Shown here: positions 9,861-21,292 of the stretch, in pieces | How the letters are laid out: each line of letters begins with the position of its first letter | Position numbering within the stretch: the stretch's first letter is position 1 | Source of the DNA: Hippophae tibetana | Taxonomy: Eukaryota > Streptophyta > Magnoliopsida > Rosales > Elaeagnaceae | Reading direction: 5' to 3' | Assembly (NCBI GenBank): GCA_037013495.1 | Contig: JAZDXN010000026.1 | Coordinates: forward strand, 5,450,057 to 5,514,056 | DNA length: 64,000 bases | Translations under genes and position numbers: made by a program | Notes under the pieces: generated by a model | Told to the model about the DNA's origin: nothing | Seen by the model: only the letters and a program-made list of their open reading frames with translations | Databases searched by the model: none

Positions 9861-10158
9861 TGATGAGTGCTCAAAAAGCACTAAAATAACCATGATTTTA
9901 TGTACCTTAATTGATTAAAAATACATATATTTATATGTTTTATCATATATTTATATAAATTTTTCTTTTTCGGAATCACGGGTATTTTTATTGTTTTTCA
10001 GGTATTTTGGCTTAAAAACGCAATGTAAAGACTCAAAGAGGAATATTTGAAGCAATACATCACAAATATATCAATAAATAAGTGAGAAAAGGTCAACAAA
10101 CACGGAAAAATCGGATGAAATGGGTCGAAAAGGTCAAAAATGTCAAAAAGACGGAAAT

Positions 10159-10350
10159 CGCGCACCGCAGCCCAGCTGTGCGCGCAGCCCAGCGCCCAGC
10201 CGCGCGCGCCCCAGTGCGCCCCACTCCGCGCGCGCCCGCGCGCGCTGGCACTGTTCACGCGCGCCGAACTGCGCGCAGCGACAGCCCCAACAGCCCCCCT
10301 CCGCGCGCCCAACGCGTTTTCGTCCCATTTTTCACGTGCAGCCGCCCCTG
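10159..10350. other. GC-rich, CpG-dense island in the LTR U3 region
   Basis: About 190 bases packed with GCGCGC-type runs stand out sharply from the AT-rich surroundings. Plant transposon DNA is normally methylated and loses CpG with time, so the intact island fits a recent insertion. It lies upstream of the TATA box and next to the bZIP sites. Confidence 0.8.
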
Positions 10351-10369
10351 TGACGTCATGCTGACGTCA
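10333..10369. promoter_or_regulatory. bZIP-type binding cluster: G-box and two TGACGTCA palindromes
   Basis: G-box CACGTG is at 10333-10338, and perfect C-box palindromes TGACGTCA are at 10351-10358 and 10362-10369, 11 bases apart start to start. A related imperfect site, TGATGACATCA, follows at 10371-10381. Plant bZIP factors (TGA, HY5 and ABF types) bind such cores. The cluster ends about 90 bases before the TATA box, a normal enhancer position, and resembles as-1 elements that answer stress and hormone signals. Confidence 0.7.
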
Positions 10370-10459
10370 TTGATGACATCAGCAATTCCAATACGCGTTT
10401 TTACATTTTTTAATATTTTTTTAACATTTTTTTACTCATTTTTTCTCTCCATCCTCACC

Positions 10460-10467
10460 TATAAATA
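10460..10467 (+). promoter_or_regulatory. TATA box of the LTR promoter
   Basis: TATAAATA follows CTCACC and precedes a C- and T-rich stretch, as in plant RNA polymerase II promoters. Transcription should start near 10490-10500. The same promoter in the 5' LTR would drive the genomic RNA but is outside the window. Confidence 0.8.
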
Positions 10468-11239
10468 CCCCCCTTCCCTTCACTTCAAATTACACCTTCA
10501 AAACTCACTTCTCTCTTCTTTCTTTCTCTCATTTCTTAGTTTTTAGTTTCTCTTAGTTTCTTTCTTAGTTTCTAAGCTTTTCTTAGTTTTTCTCTTAGTT
10601 TTTAGTTCAATTCTCTTAGGTTTAGAGTTCTTCTCTTTTTGAGAGGAACTTGTAATGTTTTTTGTAATAATTTAGATTTTTGATTCAATATATGGAAGTG
10701 CAAATTCCGCTCGGAGGTTTTCTAGCAACGGGAATAGCGTCGAAGTTCTGTAAGGATTTTATTTTCTTTACAGTTATTTTTATGCTTTATTCTTACATGT
10801 TATATTCAACTTGTCTGTGGTTAAATTTAACTATGCTAGTTGTTTAGTAAAAATAATGTAATAACGACGTTGTTATGCTTGCGAAATATTAAATAGGTAA
10901 AAATCTCTTAAATGAATTGATTTTGTTTTTATTCAAGATTTTATATTAAGAATGTTAGAGAGAAATATATTATTTTTCATTACAAACTTAAACCCGAAAA
11001 TTAGATTTTAAGGTTTAGTTATCCGGTCTAATTTAGAGTAGTGCTCTTTTATTTGTTGGTACAATCGCCCGGTAGTTAGAGTGAAACTCTATTTCAAAAG
11101 TTTTTATAAGAATTATTATGTGAAAATGTATTGACAACATGTTTTCAATAGTGGTTTTAAAACTTGAAAGTTAGTACTCGGATAATTAAATTCTTAAGTT
11201 TAATTTGGACACCTTGAATAATGTTTAAATTGTCTAACC

Positions 11240-11385
11240 CCACCAAAGGTGGCATTTAAATGGTTCATTTTCAATCTCTTAGAAAAAGGAATTAATTTAA
11301 TTAAGCATATTAGTTATCAACCCCACCCATAGGTGTTAATTGATTTGTTTAGTTAACAAAGAATATCTAACCCCACCAAAGGTGG
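11240..11385 (+). repeat. Three small CCACC/GGTGG hairpins in the transcribed part of the LTR
   Basis: CCACC-AAA-GGTGG occurs at 11240-11252 and 11373-11385. A variant, CACC-CATA-GGTG, lies between them at 11324-11335. Copies 1 and 3 share the wider context CTAACCCCACCAAAGGTGG followed by a variable base and ATTTA. They are downstream of the TATA box, so they would be in the RNA leader. Confidence 0.7.
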
Positions 11386-11835
11386 TATTTATATAAAAAA
11401 GAGAGAATCAATAAAATATCAATTTATATCTTTAATAACCTAGTTAATATGAGCAAGCATAATTAATTTAGTTATTATATCCATAAATACTCCGCTAATA
11501 TAAATGATAAAAATTTGCATGAATTATTTATTGAATTTGTATCTATGTTTATTTTTATGTTATTAGATTATATTTAATTAATCTGTATATATGTTTATTT
11601 TATGTTATTAGATTAGGAACACAAAAACCAAACTATCGTGACAGGATGTTTAGGATTTAATTTCGTTTTTAAAAGTTTGAATAATAAATTAAAAACCACA
11701 TACATTCCTTCCTTAGATCGACCTTGGGAGTATACTTATCATTTTCTTCGAAATGATTCGTGCACTTGCGAGATTTTTATAAATATTAAAACCAAAGTAT
11801 TTGCGGGAATTGGCGATGCCGGTTTTCGTTCATCA

Positions 11836-14800
11836 AGCTATAAAGGAGATATTGGTGATAATCTAGGGTTTTTTCTTTATACTTTCAATAAGTCTCTATT
11901 CTTCAAGAAAAAAATAAGAGAAGAGAAAATGAAAGAGGATGTCGTTCACATTTTCAAAAACAACAAAACATTTGGTAAATATGAGTTACAACTTTCAAAG
12001 GACATAACTTTTGACTCGGGTATCGAAACCACTATTATAATATATCAAATCAAAGCTCGTATCAAATTACACAATATTTTTTGGTCCCGTCAAAGAAAAT
12101 CGTTTGTGTAACCAAATTAATTCGTTTACATAACTTAATGGGTGTTTAATGTTTGTGACGTACCATTTTAATTTTTCTTACTTCTTAATTCAATAGAGCT
12201 ATATACGAGATATTGGTGCCGACCTAGGGTTGTTTCTTTATATTTTCAATCAGTCTCTATTCTTCACAAAAAATAAGAGAAGAGAAAAAGAAACAGGATG
12301 TCGTTCACATTTTCAAAAACAACAAAATATTTGGTAAATATGAGTTACAGCTTTCAACGGAGATAACTTTTTACTCGGATATCGAAAACACTATTAATAT
12401 ATATCAAATCAAAGCTTGTATTAAATTACACAATATTGTTTGGTCCCGCCAAAGAAAATCGTTTTTGCACCCAAATTAATTCGTCTACATTACTTAATGG
12501 GTGTTTAAATTTTGTGACGCACCATTTTAATTTTTCTTACTTCTGGTTTAATTCAATAGAGCTATATAGGAGATATTGGTGCCGACCTAGGGTTGTTTCT
12601 TTATATTTTCAATCAGTCTCTATTCTTCACAAAAAATAAGAGAAGAGAAAAAGAAAGTGGATGTCGTTCACATTTTCAAAAACAACAAAACATTTGGTAA
12701 ATATGAGTTACAGCTTTCAAAGGGGATAAGTTTTGACTCGGGTATCGAAACCACTTTTATAATATATCAAATCGAAGCTCGTATCAAATTACACAAAATG
12801 TTTTGGTCCTGGCAAAGAAAATCGTTTTTGTACCAAAATTACATCGTTTACATCACTCATCGTGTGTTTAAAGTCTTTCACGCACCATTTTCATTTTACT
12901 TAGTCCTTGTTTAATTCAATAGAGCTATAAAGGAGATATTGGTGCCAACCTAGGGTTGTTTCTTTATGTTTTCAATAAGTCTCTATTCTTCAAGAAACAA
13001 ATAAGAGAAGAGAAAAAGAAAGAGTATGGCATTCACATTTTCAAAAACAACAAAACATTTGGTAAATATGAGTTACAGCTTTCAAAGGAGATAACTTTTG
13101 ACTTGTATATCGAAAACACTATTAATATATATCAAATCGAAGCTTGTATTAAATTACACAATATATTTTTGTCCCGCCAAAGAAAATCGTTTTTGCACCC
13201 AAATTAATTCGTCCATATTACTTAATGGGTGTTTAAAATTTGTGACGCACCATTTTCATTTTTCTTACTTCTGGTTTAATTCAATAGAGCTATAAAAGAG
13301 ATATTGGTGCCGACCTAGGGTTGTTTCTTTATATTTTCAATCAATCTCTATTCTTCACAAAAAAGAAGAGAAGAGAAAAAGAAAGAGGATGTCGTTCACA
13401 TTTTCAAAAACAACAAAACATTTTTTAAATATGAGTTACAACTTTCAACGGAGATAACTTTGACTCGGGTATCGAAACTGCTATTATAATATATCAAATC
13501 GGGGCTCGTTTCAAATTACACAATATGTTTTGGTCCCACCAATGAAAATTGTTTTTGTACCCAAATTACAACATTTACTTCACTTACCGAGGGTTTAAAG
13601 TTTTTCACGCTCCATTTTCATTTTACTTAGTCCTAGTTTAATTAAATAGAGCTATAAAGGAGATATTGGTGCCAACATAGGGTTTTTTCTTTATACTTTC
13701 AATAAGTCTCTATTGTTCAAGAAAAATATAAGAGAAGAGAAAATGAAAGGGATTGTCGTTCACATTTTCAAAAACAACAAAACATTTGGTAAATATGAGT
13801 TACAACTTTCGAAGGACATAACTTTTGACTCGGGTATCGAAACCACTATTATAATATATCAAATCGAAGCTCGTATTAAATTACACAATATTTTTTGGTC
13901 CCGCCAAACAAAATCGTTTTTGTACCCAAACTTATTCGTTTACATCACTTAATGGGTGTTTAAATTTTGTGACGCACCATTTTCATTTTTCTTACTTCTG
14001 GTTTAATTCAATTGAGCTATATAGGAGATATTGGTGCCGACCTAGGGTTGTTTCTTTGTATTTTCAATCAGTCTCTATTTTTCACAAAAAATAAGAGAAG
14101 AGAAAAAGAAAGAGGATGTCGTTCACATTTTCAAAAACAACAAAAACATTTGGTAAATATGAGTTACAGCTTTTAACGGGGATAAGTTTTGACTCGGGTA
14201 TCGAAACCACTTTTATAATATATCAAATTGAAGCTCGTATCAAATTACACAATAGTTTTTGGTCCTGGCAAAGAAAATCGTTTTTGTACCAAAATTACAT
14301 CGTTTACATCACTTAATGGGTGTTTAAAGTTTGTGACGCACCATTTTCATTTTTCTTACTTCTGGTTTAATTCAATAGAGCTATATAGGAGATATTGGTG
14401 CCGACCTAGGGTTGTTTCTTTATATTTTCAATGAGTCACTATTCTTTACAAAAAATAAGAGAAGAGAAAAAGAAAGAGGATGTCGTTCACATTTTCTAAA
14501 ACAACAAAACATTTGGTAAATATGAGTTACAACTTTAAACGGAGATAACTTTTGACTCGGGTATCGAAACTACTATTATAATATATCAAATCGAAGCTTG
14601 TATTAAATTACACAATATATTTTGGTTCCGCCAATGAAAATCGTTTTTGTAACCAAATTATATAGTTTACATCACTTAATGGCCGTTTAAAGTTTGTGAT
14701 GCACAATTTTCATTTTTCTTACTTCTGGTTTAATTTAATAGAGCTATATAGGAGATATTGGTGCCGACCTAGGGTTGTTTCTTTATATTTTCAATCAATC

Positions 14801-16212
14801 TCTATTCTTCACAAAAAATAAGAGAAGAGAAAAAGAAAGAGTATGTCGTTCACATTTTCAAAAACAACAAAACATTTGGTAAATATGAGTTACAACTTTC
14901 AACGGAGATAACTTTTGACTTGGGTATCGAAACTACTATTATAATATATCAAATCGAAGCTCGTATTAAATTACACAATATTTTTTGGTCCCGCCAAAGA
15001 ATATCGTATTTGTACCCAAATTTATTCGTTTACATCACTTAATGGGTGTTTAAAGGTTTCGACGCACTATTTTCATTTTTCTTACTTATGGTTTAATTCA
15101 ATTGAGCTATATAGGATATATTGGTGCCGACCTAGGGTTTTTTCTTTGTGTTTTCAATCAGTCTCTATTTTTCACAAAAAATAAGAGAAGAGAAAAAGAA
15201 AGAGGATGTCATTCACATTTTCAAAAACAACAAAAACATTTGGTAAATATGAGTTACAACTTTCAACGGAGATAACTTTTGACTCGGGTATCGAAACCAC
15301 TATTAATATATATCAAATCGAATCTCGTATTAAATTACACAATATTTTTTGGTCTCGCCAAAGAAAATCGTTTTTGTACCCAAATTTATTCGTTTACATC
15401 ACTTAATGGGTGTTTAAAGTTTTTGACGCACCATTTTCATTTTTCTTACTTCTGGTTTAATTCAATTGAGCTATATAGGATATATTGGTGCCGACCTAGG
15501 GTTGTTTCTTTGTATTTTCAATCAGTCTCTATTTTTCACAAAAAATAAGAGAAGAGAAAAAGAAAGAGGATGTCGTTCACATTTTCAAAAACAACAAAAA
15601 CATTTGGTAAATATGAGTTACAGCTTTTAACGGGGATAAGTTTTGACTCGGGTATCGAAACCACTTTTATAATATATCAAATTGAAGCTCGTATCAAATT
15701 ACACAATATTTTTTGGTCCTGGCAAAGAAAATCGTTTTTGTACCAAAATTACATCGTTTACATCACTTAATGGGTGTTTAAAGTTTGTGACGCACCATTT
15801 TCATTTTTCTTACTTCTGGTTTAATTCAATAGAGCTATATAGGAGATATTGGTGCCGACCTAGGGTTTTTTCTTTATACTTTCAATAAGTCTCTATTCTT
15901 CAAGAAAAAAATAAGAGAAGAGAAAATGAAAGAGGATGTCGTTCACATTTTCAAAAACAACAAAACATTTGGTAAATATGAGTTACAACTTTCAAAGGAC
16001 ATAACTTTTGACTCAGGTATCGAAAAAACTATTATAATATATCAAATCGAAGCTTGTATTAAATTACACAATATATTTTGGTCCCGCCAATGAAAATCGT
16101 TTTTGTAACCAAATTATATAGTTTACATCACTTAATGGCTGTTTAAAGTTTGTGATGCATAATTTTCATTTTTCTTACTTCTGGTTTAATTCAATAGAGC
16201 TATATAGGAGAT
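11836..16212. repeat. Divergent satellite monomers without higher-order period
   Basis: The first 12 monomers or so beside the LTR differ from one another by many substitutions and by 1-4 base indels. No multi-monomer period could be found. Types alternate irregularly: the GAGCTATAAAGG type at 11836, 12926 and 13652, and the GAGCTATATAGG type elsewhere. This is the expected look of an array edge or an unhomogenised zone. Confidence 0.8.
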
Positions 16213-19200
16213 ATTGGTGCCGACCTAGGATTGTTTCTTTATATTTTCAATCAGTCTCTATTCTTCACAAAAAAGAAGAGAAGAGAAAAAGAAAGAGGAT
16301 GTCGTTCACATTTCCAAAAACAACAAAACATTTGGTAAGTATGAGTTACAGCTTTCAACGGAGATAACTTTTGACTCGGATATCGAAAAACTATTAATAT
16401 ATATAAAATCGAAGCTCGTATTAAATTACACAATATTTTTTGGTCCCGCCAAAGAAAATCGTTTTTGCACCCAAATTAATTCGTGTACATTACTTAATGG
16501 GTGTTTAAATTTTGTGACGCACCATTTTCATTTTTCTTACTTCTGGTTTAATTCAATAGAGCTATAAAGGAGATATTGGTGCCGACCTTGGGTTGTTTCT
16601 CTATATTTTCAATCAATCTCTATTCTTCACAAAAAAGAAGGGAAGAGAAAAAGAAAGAAGATGTCGTTCACATTTCCAAAAACAACAAAACATTCGGTAA
16701 GTATGAGTTATAACTTTCAACGGAGATAACTTTGGACTCGGGTCTCGAAACTACTATTATAATATATCAAATCGAAGCTCGTATTAACTTACACAACATT
16801 TTTTCGTCCCGCCAAAGAAAATCGTATTTGTACCCAAATTTATTCGTTTACATCACTTAATGGGTGTTTAAAGTTTTTGACGCACTATTTTCATTTTTCT
16901 TACTTCTGGTTTATTTCAATTGAGCTATATAGGATATATTGGTGCCGACCTAGGGTTGTTTCTTTGTATTTTCAATCAGTCTCTATTTTTCACAAAAAAA
17001 TAAGAGAAGAGAAAAAGAAAGAGGATGTCGTTCACATTTTCAAAAACAATAAAATATTTGGTAAATATGAGTTACAGCTTTCAACGGAGATAACTTTTGA
17101 CTCGGGTATCGAAACCACTATTAATATATATCAAATCGAAGCTCGTATTAAATTACACAAAATTTTTTGGTCCCGCCAAAGAAAATCGTTTTTGTACCCA
17201 AATTTATTCGTTTACATCACTTAATGGGTGTTTAAAGTTTTTGACGCACCATTTTCATTTTTCTTACTTCTGGTTTAATTCAATTGAGCTATATAGGATA
17301 TATTGGTGCCGACCTAGGGTTGTTTCTTTGTATTTTCAATCAGTCTCTATTTTTCACAAAAAATAAGAGAAGAGAAAAAGAAAGAGGATGTCGTTCACAT
17401 TTTCAAAAACAACAAAAACATTTGGTAAATATGAGTTACAGCTTTTAACGAGGATAAGTTTTGACACGGGTATCAAAACCACTTTTATAATATATCAAAT
17501 TAAAGCTCGTATCAAATTACACAATATTTTTTGGTCCTGGCAAAATCGTTTTTGTACCAAAATTACATTGTTTACATCACTTAATGGGTGTTTAAAGTTT
17601 GTGACGCACCATTTTCATTTATCTTACTTCTGGTTTAATTCAATAGAGCTATATAGGAGATATTGGTGCCGAGCTAGGGTTGTTTCTTTATATTTTCAAT
17701 TAGTCTCTATTCTTCACAAAAAAGAAGAGAAGAGAAAAAGAAAGAGGATGTCGTTCACATTTTCAAAAACAACAAAACATTTTTGTCAATATGAGTTACA
17801 ACTTTCAAAGGACATAACTTTTGACTCGGGTATCGAAACCACTATTATAATATATCAAATCGAAGCTTGTATTAAATTACACAATATATTTTGGTCCCGC
17901 CAATGAAAATCGTTTTTGCAACCAAATTATATAGTTTACATCACTTAATGGCTGTTTAAAGTTTGTGATGCACAATTTTCATTTTTCTTACTTCTGGTTT
18001 AATTCAATAGAGCTATATAGGAGATATTGGTGCCGACCTAGGGTTGTTTCTTTATATTTTCAATCAGTCTCTATTCTTCACAAAAAAGAAGAGAAGAGAA
18101 AAGGAAAGAAGATGTCGTTCACATTTCCAAAAACAACAAAACATTCGGTAAGTATGAGTTACAACTTTCAACGGAGATAACTTTGGACTCGGGTCTCGAA
18201 ACTACTATTATAATATATCAAATCGAAGCTCGTATTAACTTACACAATATTTTTTGGTCTCGCCAAAGAAAATCGTTTTTGTACCCAAATTTATTCGTTT
18301 ACATCACTTAATGGGTGTTTAAAGTTTTTGACGCAGCATTTTCATTTTTCTTACTTCTGGTTTAATTCAATTGAGCTATATAGGATATATTGGTGCCGAC
18401 CTAGGGTTGTTTCTTTGTATTTTCAATCAGTCTATATTTTTCACAAAAAATAAGAGAAGAGAAAAAGAAAGAGGATGTCGTTCACATTTTCAAAAACAAC
18501 AAAAACATTTGGTAAATATGAGTTACAGCTTTTAACGAGGATAAGTTTTGACACGGGTATCAAAACCACTTTTATAATATATCAAATTGAAGCTCGTATC
18601 AAATTACACAATATTTTTTGGCCCTGGCAAAGAAAATCGTTTTTGTACCAAAATTACATTGTTTACATCACTTAATGGGTGTTTAAAGTTTGTGACGCAC
18701 CATTTTCATTTATCTTACTTCTGGTTTAATTCAATAGAGCTATATAGGAGATATTGGTGCCGAGCTAGGGTTGTTTCTTTATATTTTCAATCAGTCTCTA
18801 TTCTTCACAAAAAAGAAGAGAAGAGAAAAAGAAAGAGGATGTCGTTCACATTTCCAAAAACAACAAAACATTTGGTAAGTATGAGTTACAGCTTTCAACG
18901 GAGATAACTTTTGACTCGGATATCGAAAAACTATTAATATATATAAAATCGAAGCTCGTATTAAATTACACAATATTTTTTGGTCCCGCCAAAGAAAATC
19001 GTTTTTGCACCCAAATTAATTCGTGTACATTACTTAATGGGTGTTTAAATTTTGTGACGCACCATTTTCATTTTTCTTACTTCTGGTTTAATTCAATAGA
19101 GCTATAAAGGAGATATTGGTGCCGACCTTGGGTTGTTTCTCTATATTTTCAATCAATCTCTATTCTTCACAAAAAAGAAGGGAAGAGAAAAAGAAAGAAG

Positions 19201-21292
19201 ATGTCGTTCACATTTCCAAAAACAACAAAACATTCGGTAAGTATGAGTTATAACTTTCAACGGAGATAACTTTGGACTCGGGTCTCGAAACTACTATTAT
19301 AATATATCAAATCGAAGCTCGTATTAACTTACACAACATTTTTTCGTCCCGCCAAAGAAAATCGTATTTGTACCCAAATTTATTCGTTTACATCACTTAA
19401 TGGGTGTTTAAAGTTTTTGACGCACTATTTTCATTTTTCTTACTTCTGGTTTATTTCAATTGAGCTATATAGGATATATTGGTGCCGACCTAGGGTTGTT
19501 TCTTTGTATTTTCAATCAGTCTCTATTTTTCAAAAAAAAATAAGAGAAGAGAAAAAGAAAGAGGATGTCGTTCACATTTTCAAAAACAATAAAATATTTG
19601 GTAAATATGAGTTACAGCTTTCAACGGAGATAACTTTTGACTCGGGTATCGAAACCACTATTAATATATATCAAATCGAAGCTCGTATTAAATTACACAA
19701 AATTTTTTGGTCCCGCCAAAGAAAATCGTTTTTGTACCCAAATTTATTCGTTTACATCACTTAATGGGTGTTTAAAGTTTTTGACGCACCATTTTCATTT
19801 TTCTTACTTCTGGTTTAATTCAATTGAGCTATATAGGATATATTGGTGCCGACCTAGGGTTGTTTCTTTGTATTTTCAATCAGTCTCTATTTTTCACAAA
19901 AAATAAGAGAAGAGAAAAAGAAAGAGGATGTCGTTCACATTTTCAAAAACAACAAAAACATTTGGTAAATATGAGTTACAGCTTTTAACGAGGATAAGTT
20001 TTGACACGGGTATCAAAACCACTTTTATAATATATCAAATTAAAGCTCGTATCAAATTACACAATATTTTTTGGTCCTGGCAAAATCGTTTTTGTACCAA
20101 AATTACATTATTTACATCACTTAATGGGTGTTTAAAGTTTGTGACGCACCATTTTCATTTATCTTACTTCTGGTTTAATTCAATAGAGCTATATAGGAGA
20201 TATTGGTGCCGAGCTAGGGTTGTTTCTTTATATTTTCAATTAGTCTCTATTCTTCACAAAAAAGAAGAGAAGAGAAAAAGAAAGAGGATGTCGTTCACAT
20301 TTTCAAAAACAACAAAACATTTTTGTCAATATGAGTTACAACTTTCAAAGGACATAACTTTTGACTCGGGTATCGAAACCACTATTATAATATATCAAAT
20401 CGAAGCTTGTATTAAATTACACAATATATTTTGGTCCCGCCAATGAAAATCGTTTTTGCAACCAAATTATATAGTTTACATCACTTAATGGCTGTTTAAA
20501 GTTTGTGATGCACAATTTTCATTTTTCTTACTTCTGGTTTAATTCAATAGAGCTATATAGGAGATATTGGTGCCGACCTAGGGTTGTTTCTTTATATTTT
20601 CAATCAGTCTCTATTCTTCACAAAAAAGAAGAGAAGAGAAAAGGAAAGAAGATGTCGTTCACATTTCCAAAAACAACAAAACATTCGGTAAGTATGAGTT
20701 ACAACTTTCAACGGAGATAACTTTGGACTCGGGTCTCGAAACTACTATTATAATATATCAAATCGAAGCTCGTATTAACTTACACAATATTTTTTGGTCT
20801 CGCCAAAGAAAATCGTTTTTGTACCCAAATTTATTCGTTTACATCACTTAATGGGTGTTTAAAGTTTTTGACGCAGCATTTTCATTTTTCTTACTTCTGG
20901 TTTAATTCAATTGAGCTATATAGGATATATTGGTGCCGACCTAGGGTTGTTTCTTTGTATTTTCAATCAGTCTATATTTTTCACAAAAAATAAGAGAAGA
21001 GAAAAAGAAAGAGGATGTCGTTCACATTTTCAAAAACAACAAAAACATTTGGTAAATATGAGTTACAGCTTTTAACGAGGATAAGTTTTGACACGGGTAT
21101 CAAAACCACTTTTATAATATATCAAATTGAAGCTCGTATCAAATTACACAATATTTTTTGGCCCTGGCAAAGAAAATCGTTTTTGTACCAAAATTACATT
21201 GTTTACATCACTTAATGGGTGTTTAAAGTTTGTGACGCACCATTTTCATTTATCTTACTTCTGGTTTAATTCAATAGAGCTATATAGGAGAT
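16213..21292. repeat. HOR of 7 monomers, 2540 bp, two copies
   Basis: Monomers at 16213, 16575, 16938, 17302, 17662, 18026 and 18389 are repeated at 18753, 19115, 19478, 19842, 20202, 20566 and 20929 with an exact 2540-bp offset and almost no differences. The exchange point lies inside the monomer at 18753, whose first part matches the monomer at 21293 and whose later part matches the one at 16213. One member is 360 bp because of a 4-base deletion (CTGGCAAAATCG instead of CTGGCAAAGAAAATCG). Confidence 0.88.

Larger units (their letters stand above)
1..11835 (+). mobile_element. Athila-type Ty3/gypsy LTR retrotransposon (5' end cut by window)
   Basis: Order seen: partial 5' LTR, tRNA-Asp primer binding site, leader, gag-like ORF, gag-pol ORF, 3' noncoding region, purine tract, 3' LTR. 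Pol order is protease, reverse transcriptase, RNase H, integrase, which defines Ty3/gypsy elements. The Asp primer site, the DLGAS protease motif, the FMDD reverse transcriptase box, the absence of a chromodomain and the very long LTR point to the Athila clade of the Tat/Athila branch. The internal region is 310-9860 (9551 bp). With two 1975-bp LTRs the full element would be about 13.5 kb, so about 1.67 kb is missing at the left. The LTR ends show one mismatch in 309 bp and the gag-pol frame is open, so the copy is young and perhaps still competent. No env-like gene is visible. The extra upstream gag is atypical. Confidence 0.96.
9861..11835 (+). repeat. 3' LTR, complete (1975 bp)
   Basis: It begins TGATGA right after the purine tract and ends TCATCA at 11830-11835, matching the end of the 5' LTR. 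The layout is AT-rich U3, then a GC-rich CpG-dense island (10159-10350), a bZIP-type palindrome cluster, a TATA box (10460-10467), and a pyrimidine-rich transcribed part with repeated TTCTTAGTTT-like units (about 10505-10630). Three small hairpins follow (11240-11385). The bases 11836-11840 (AGCTA) are the expected target-site duplication, but the other copy is outside the window. Confidence 0.94.

Noticed and set aside
9998..10546. Several overlapping ORFs on both strands in the GC-rich part of the LTR
   Set aside because: Arginine/alanine/proline-rich products of a GC-rich stretch without stops; no domain, and they overlap the promoter.
10750..10773. GTAAGG to TTTACAG, an intron-like pair in the LTR
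   Set aside because: Only 24 bases, too short for a plant intron; the ends also form a small CTGTAA/TTACAG inverted repeat.
12213..12228. TGGTGCCG in each satellite monomer, resembling the start of a primer binding site
   Set aside because: Only about eight bases resemble it, the rest does not match a tRNA end, and no LTR or gag-pol trace is found around it. The satellite cannot be called retroelement-derived from this.
16691..16707. Splice-donor-like CGGTAAGTATGAG in type-3 monomers
   Set aside because: A good match to the donor consensus, but no gene, acceptor pairing or transcript evidence; likely chance.
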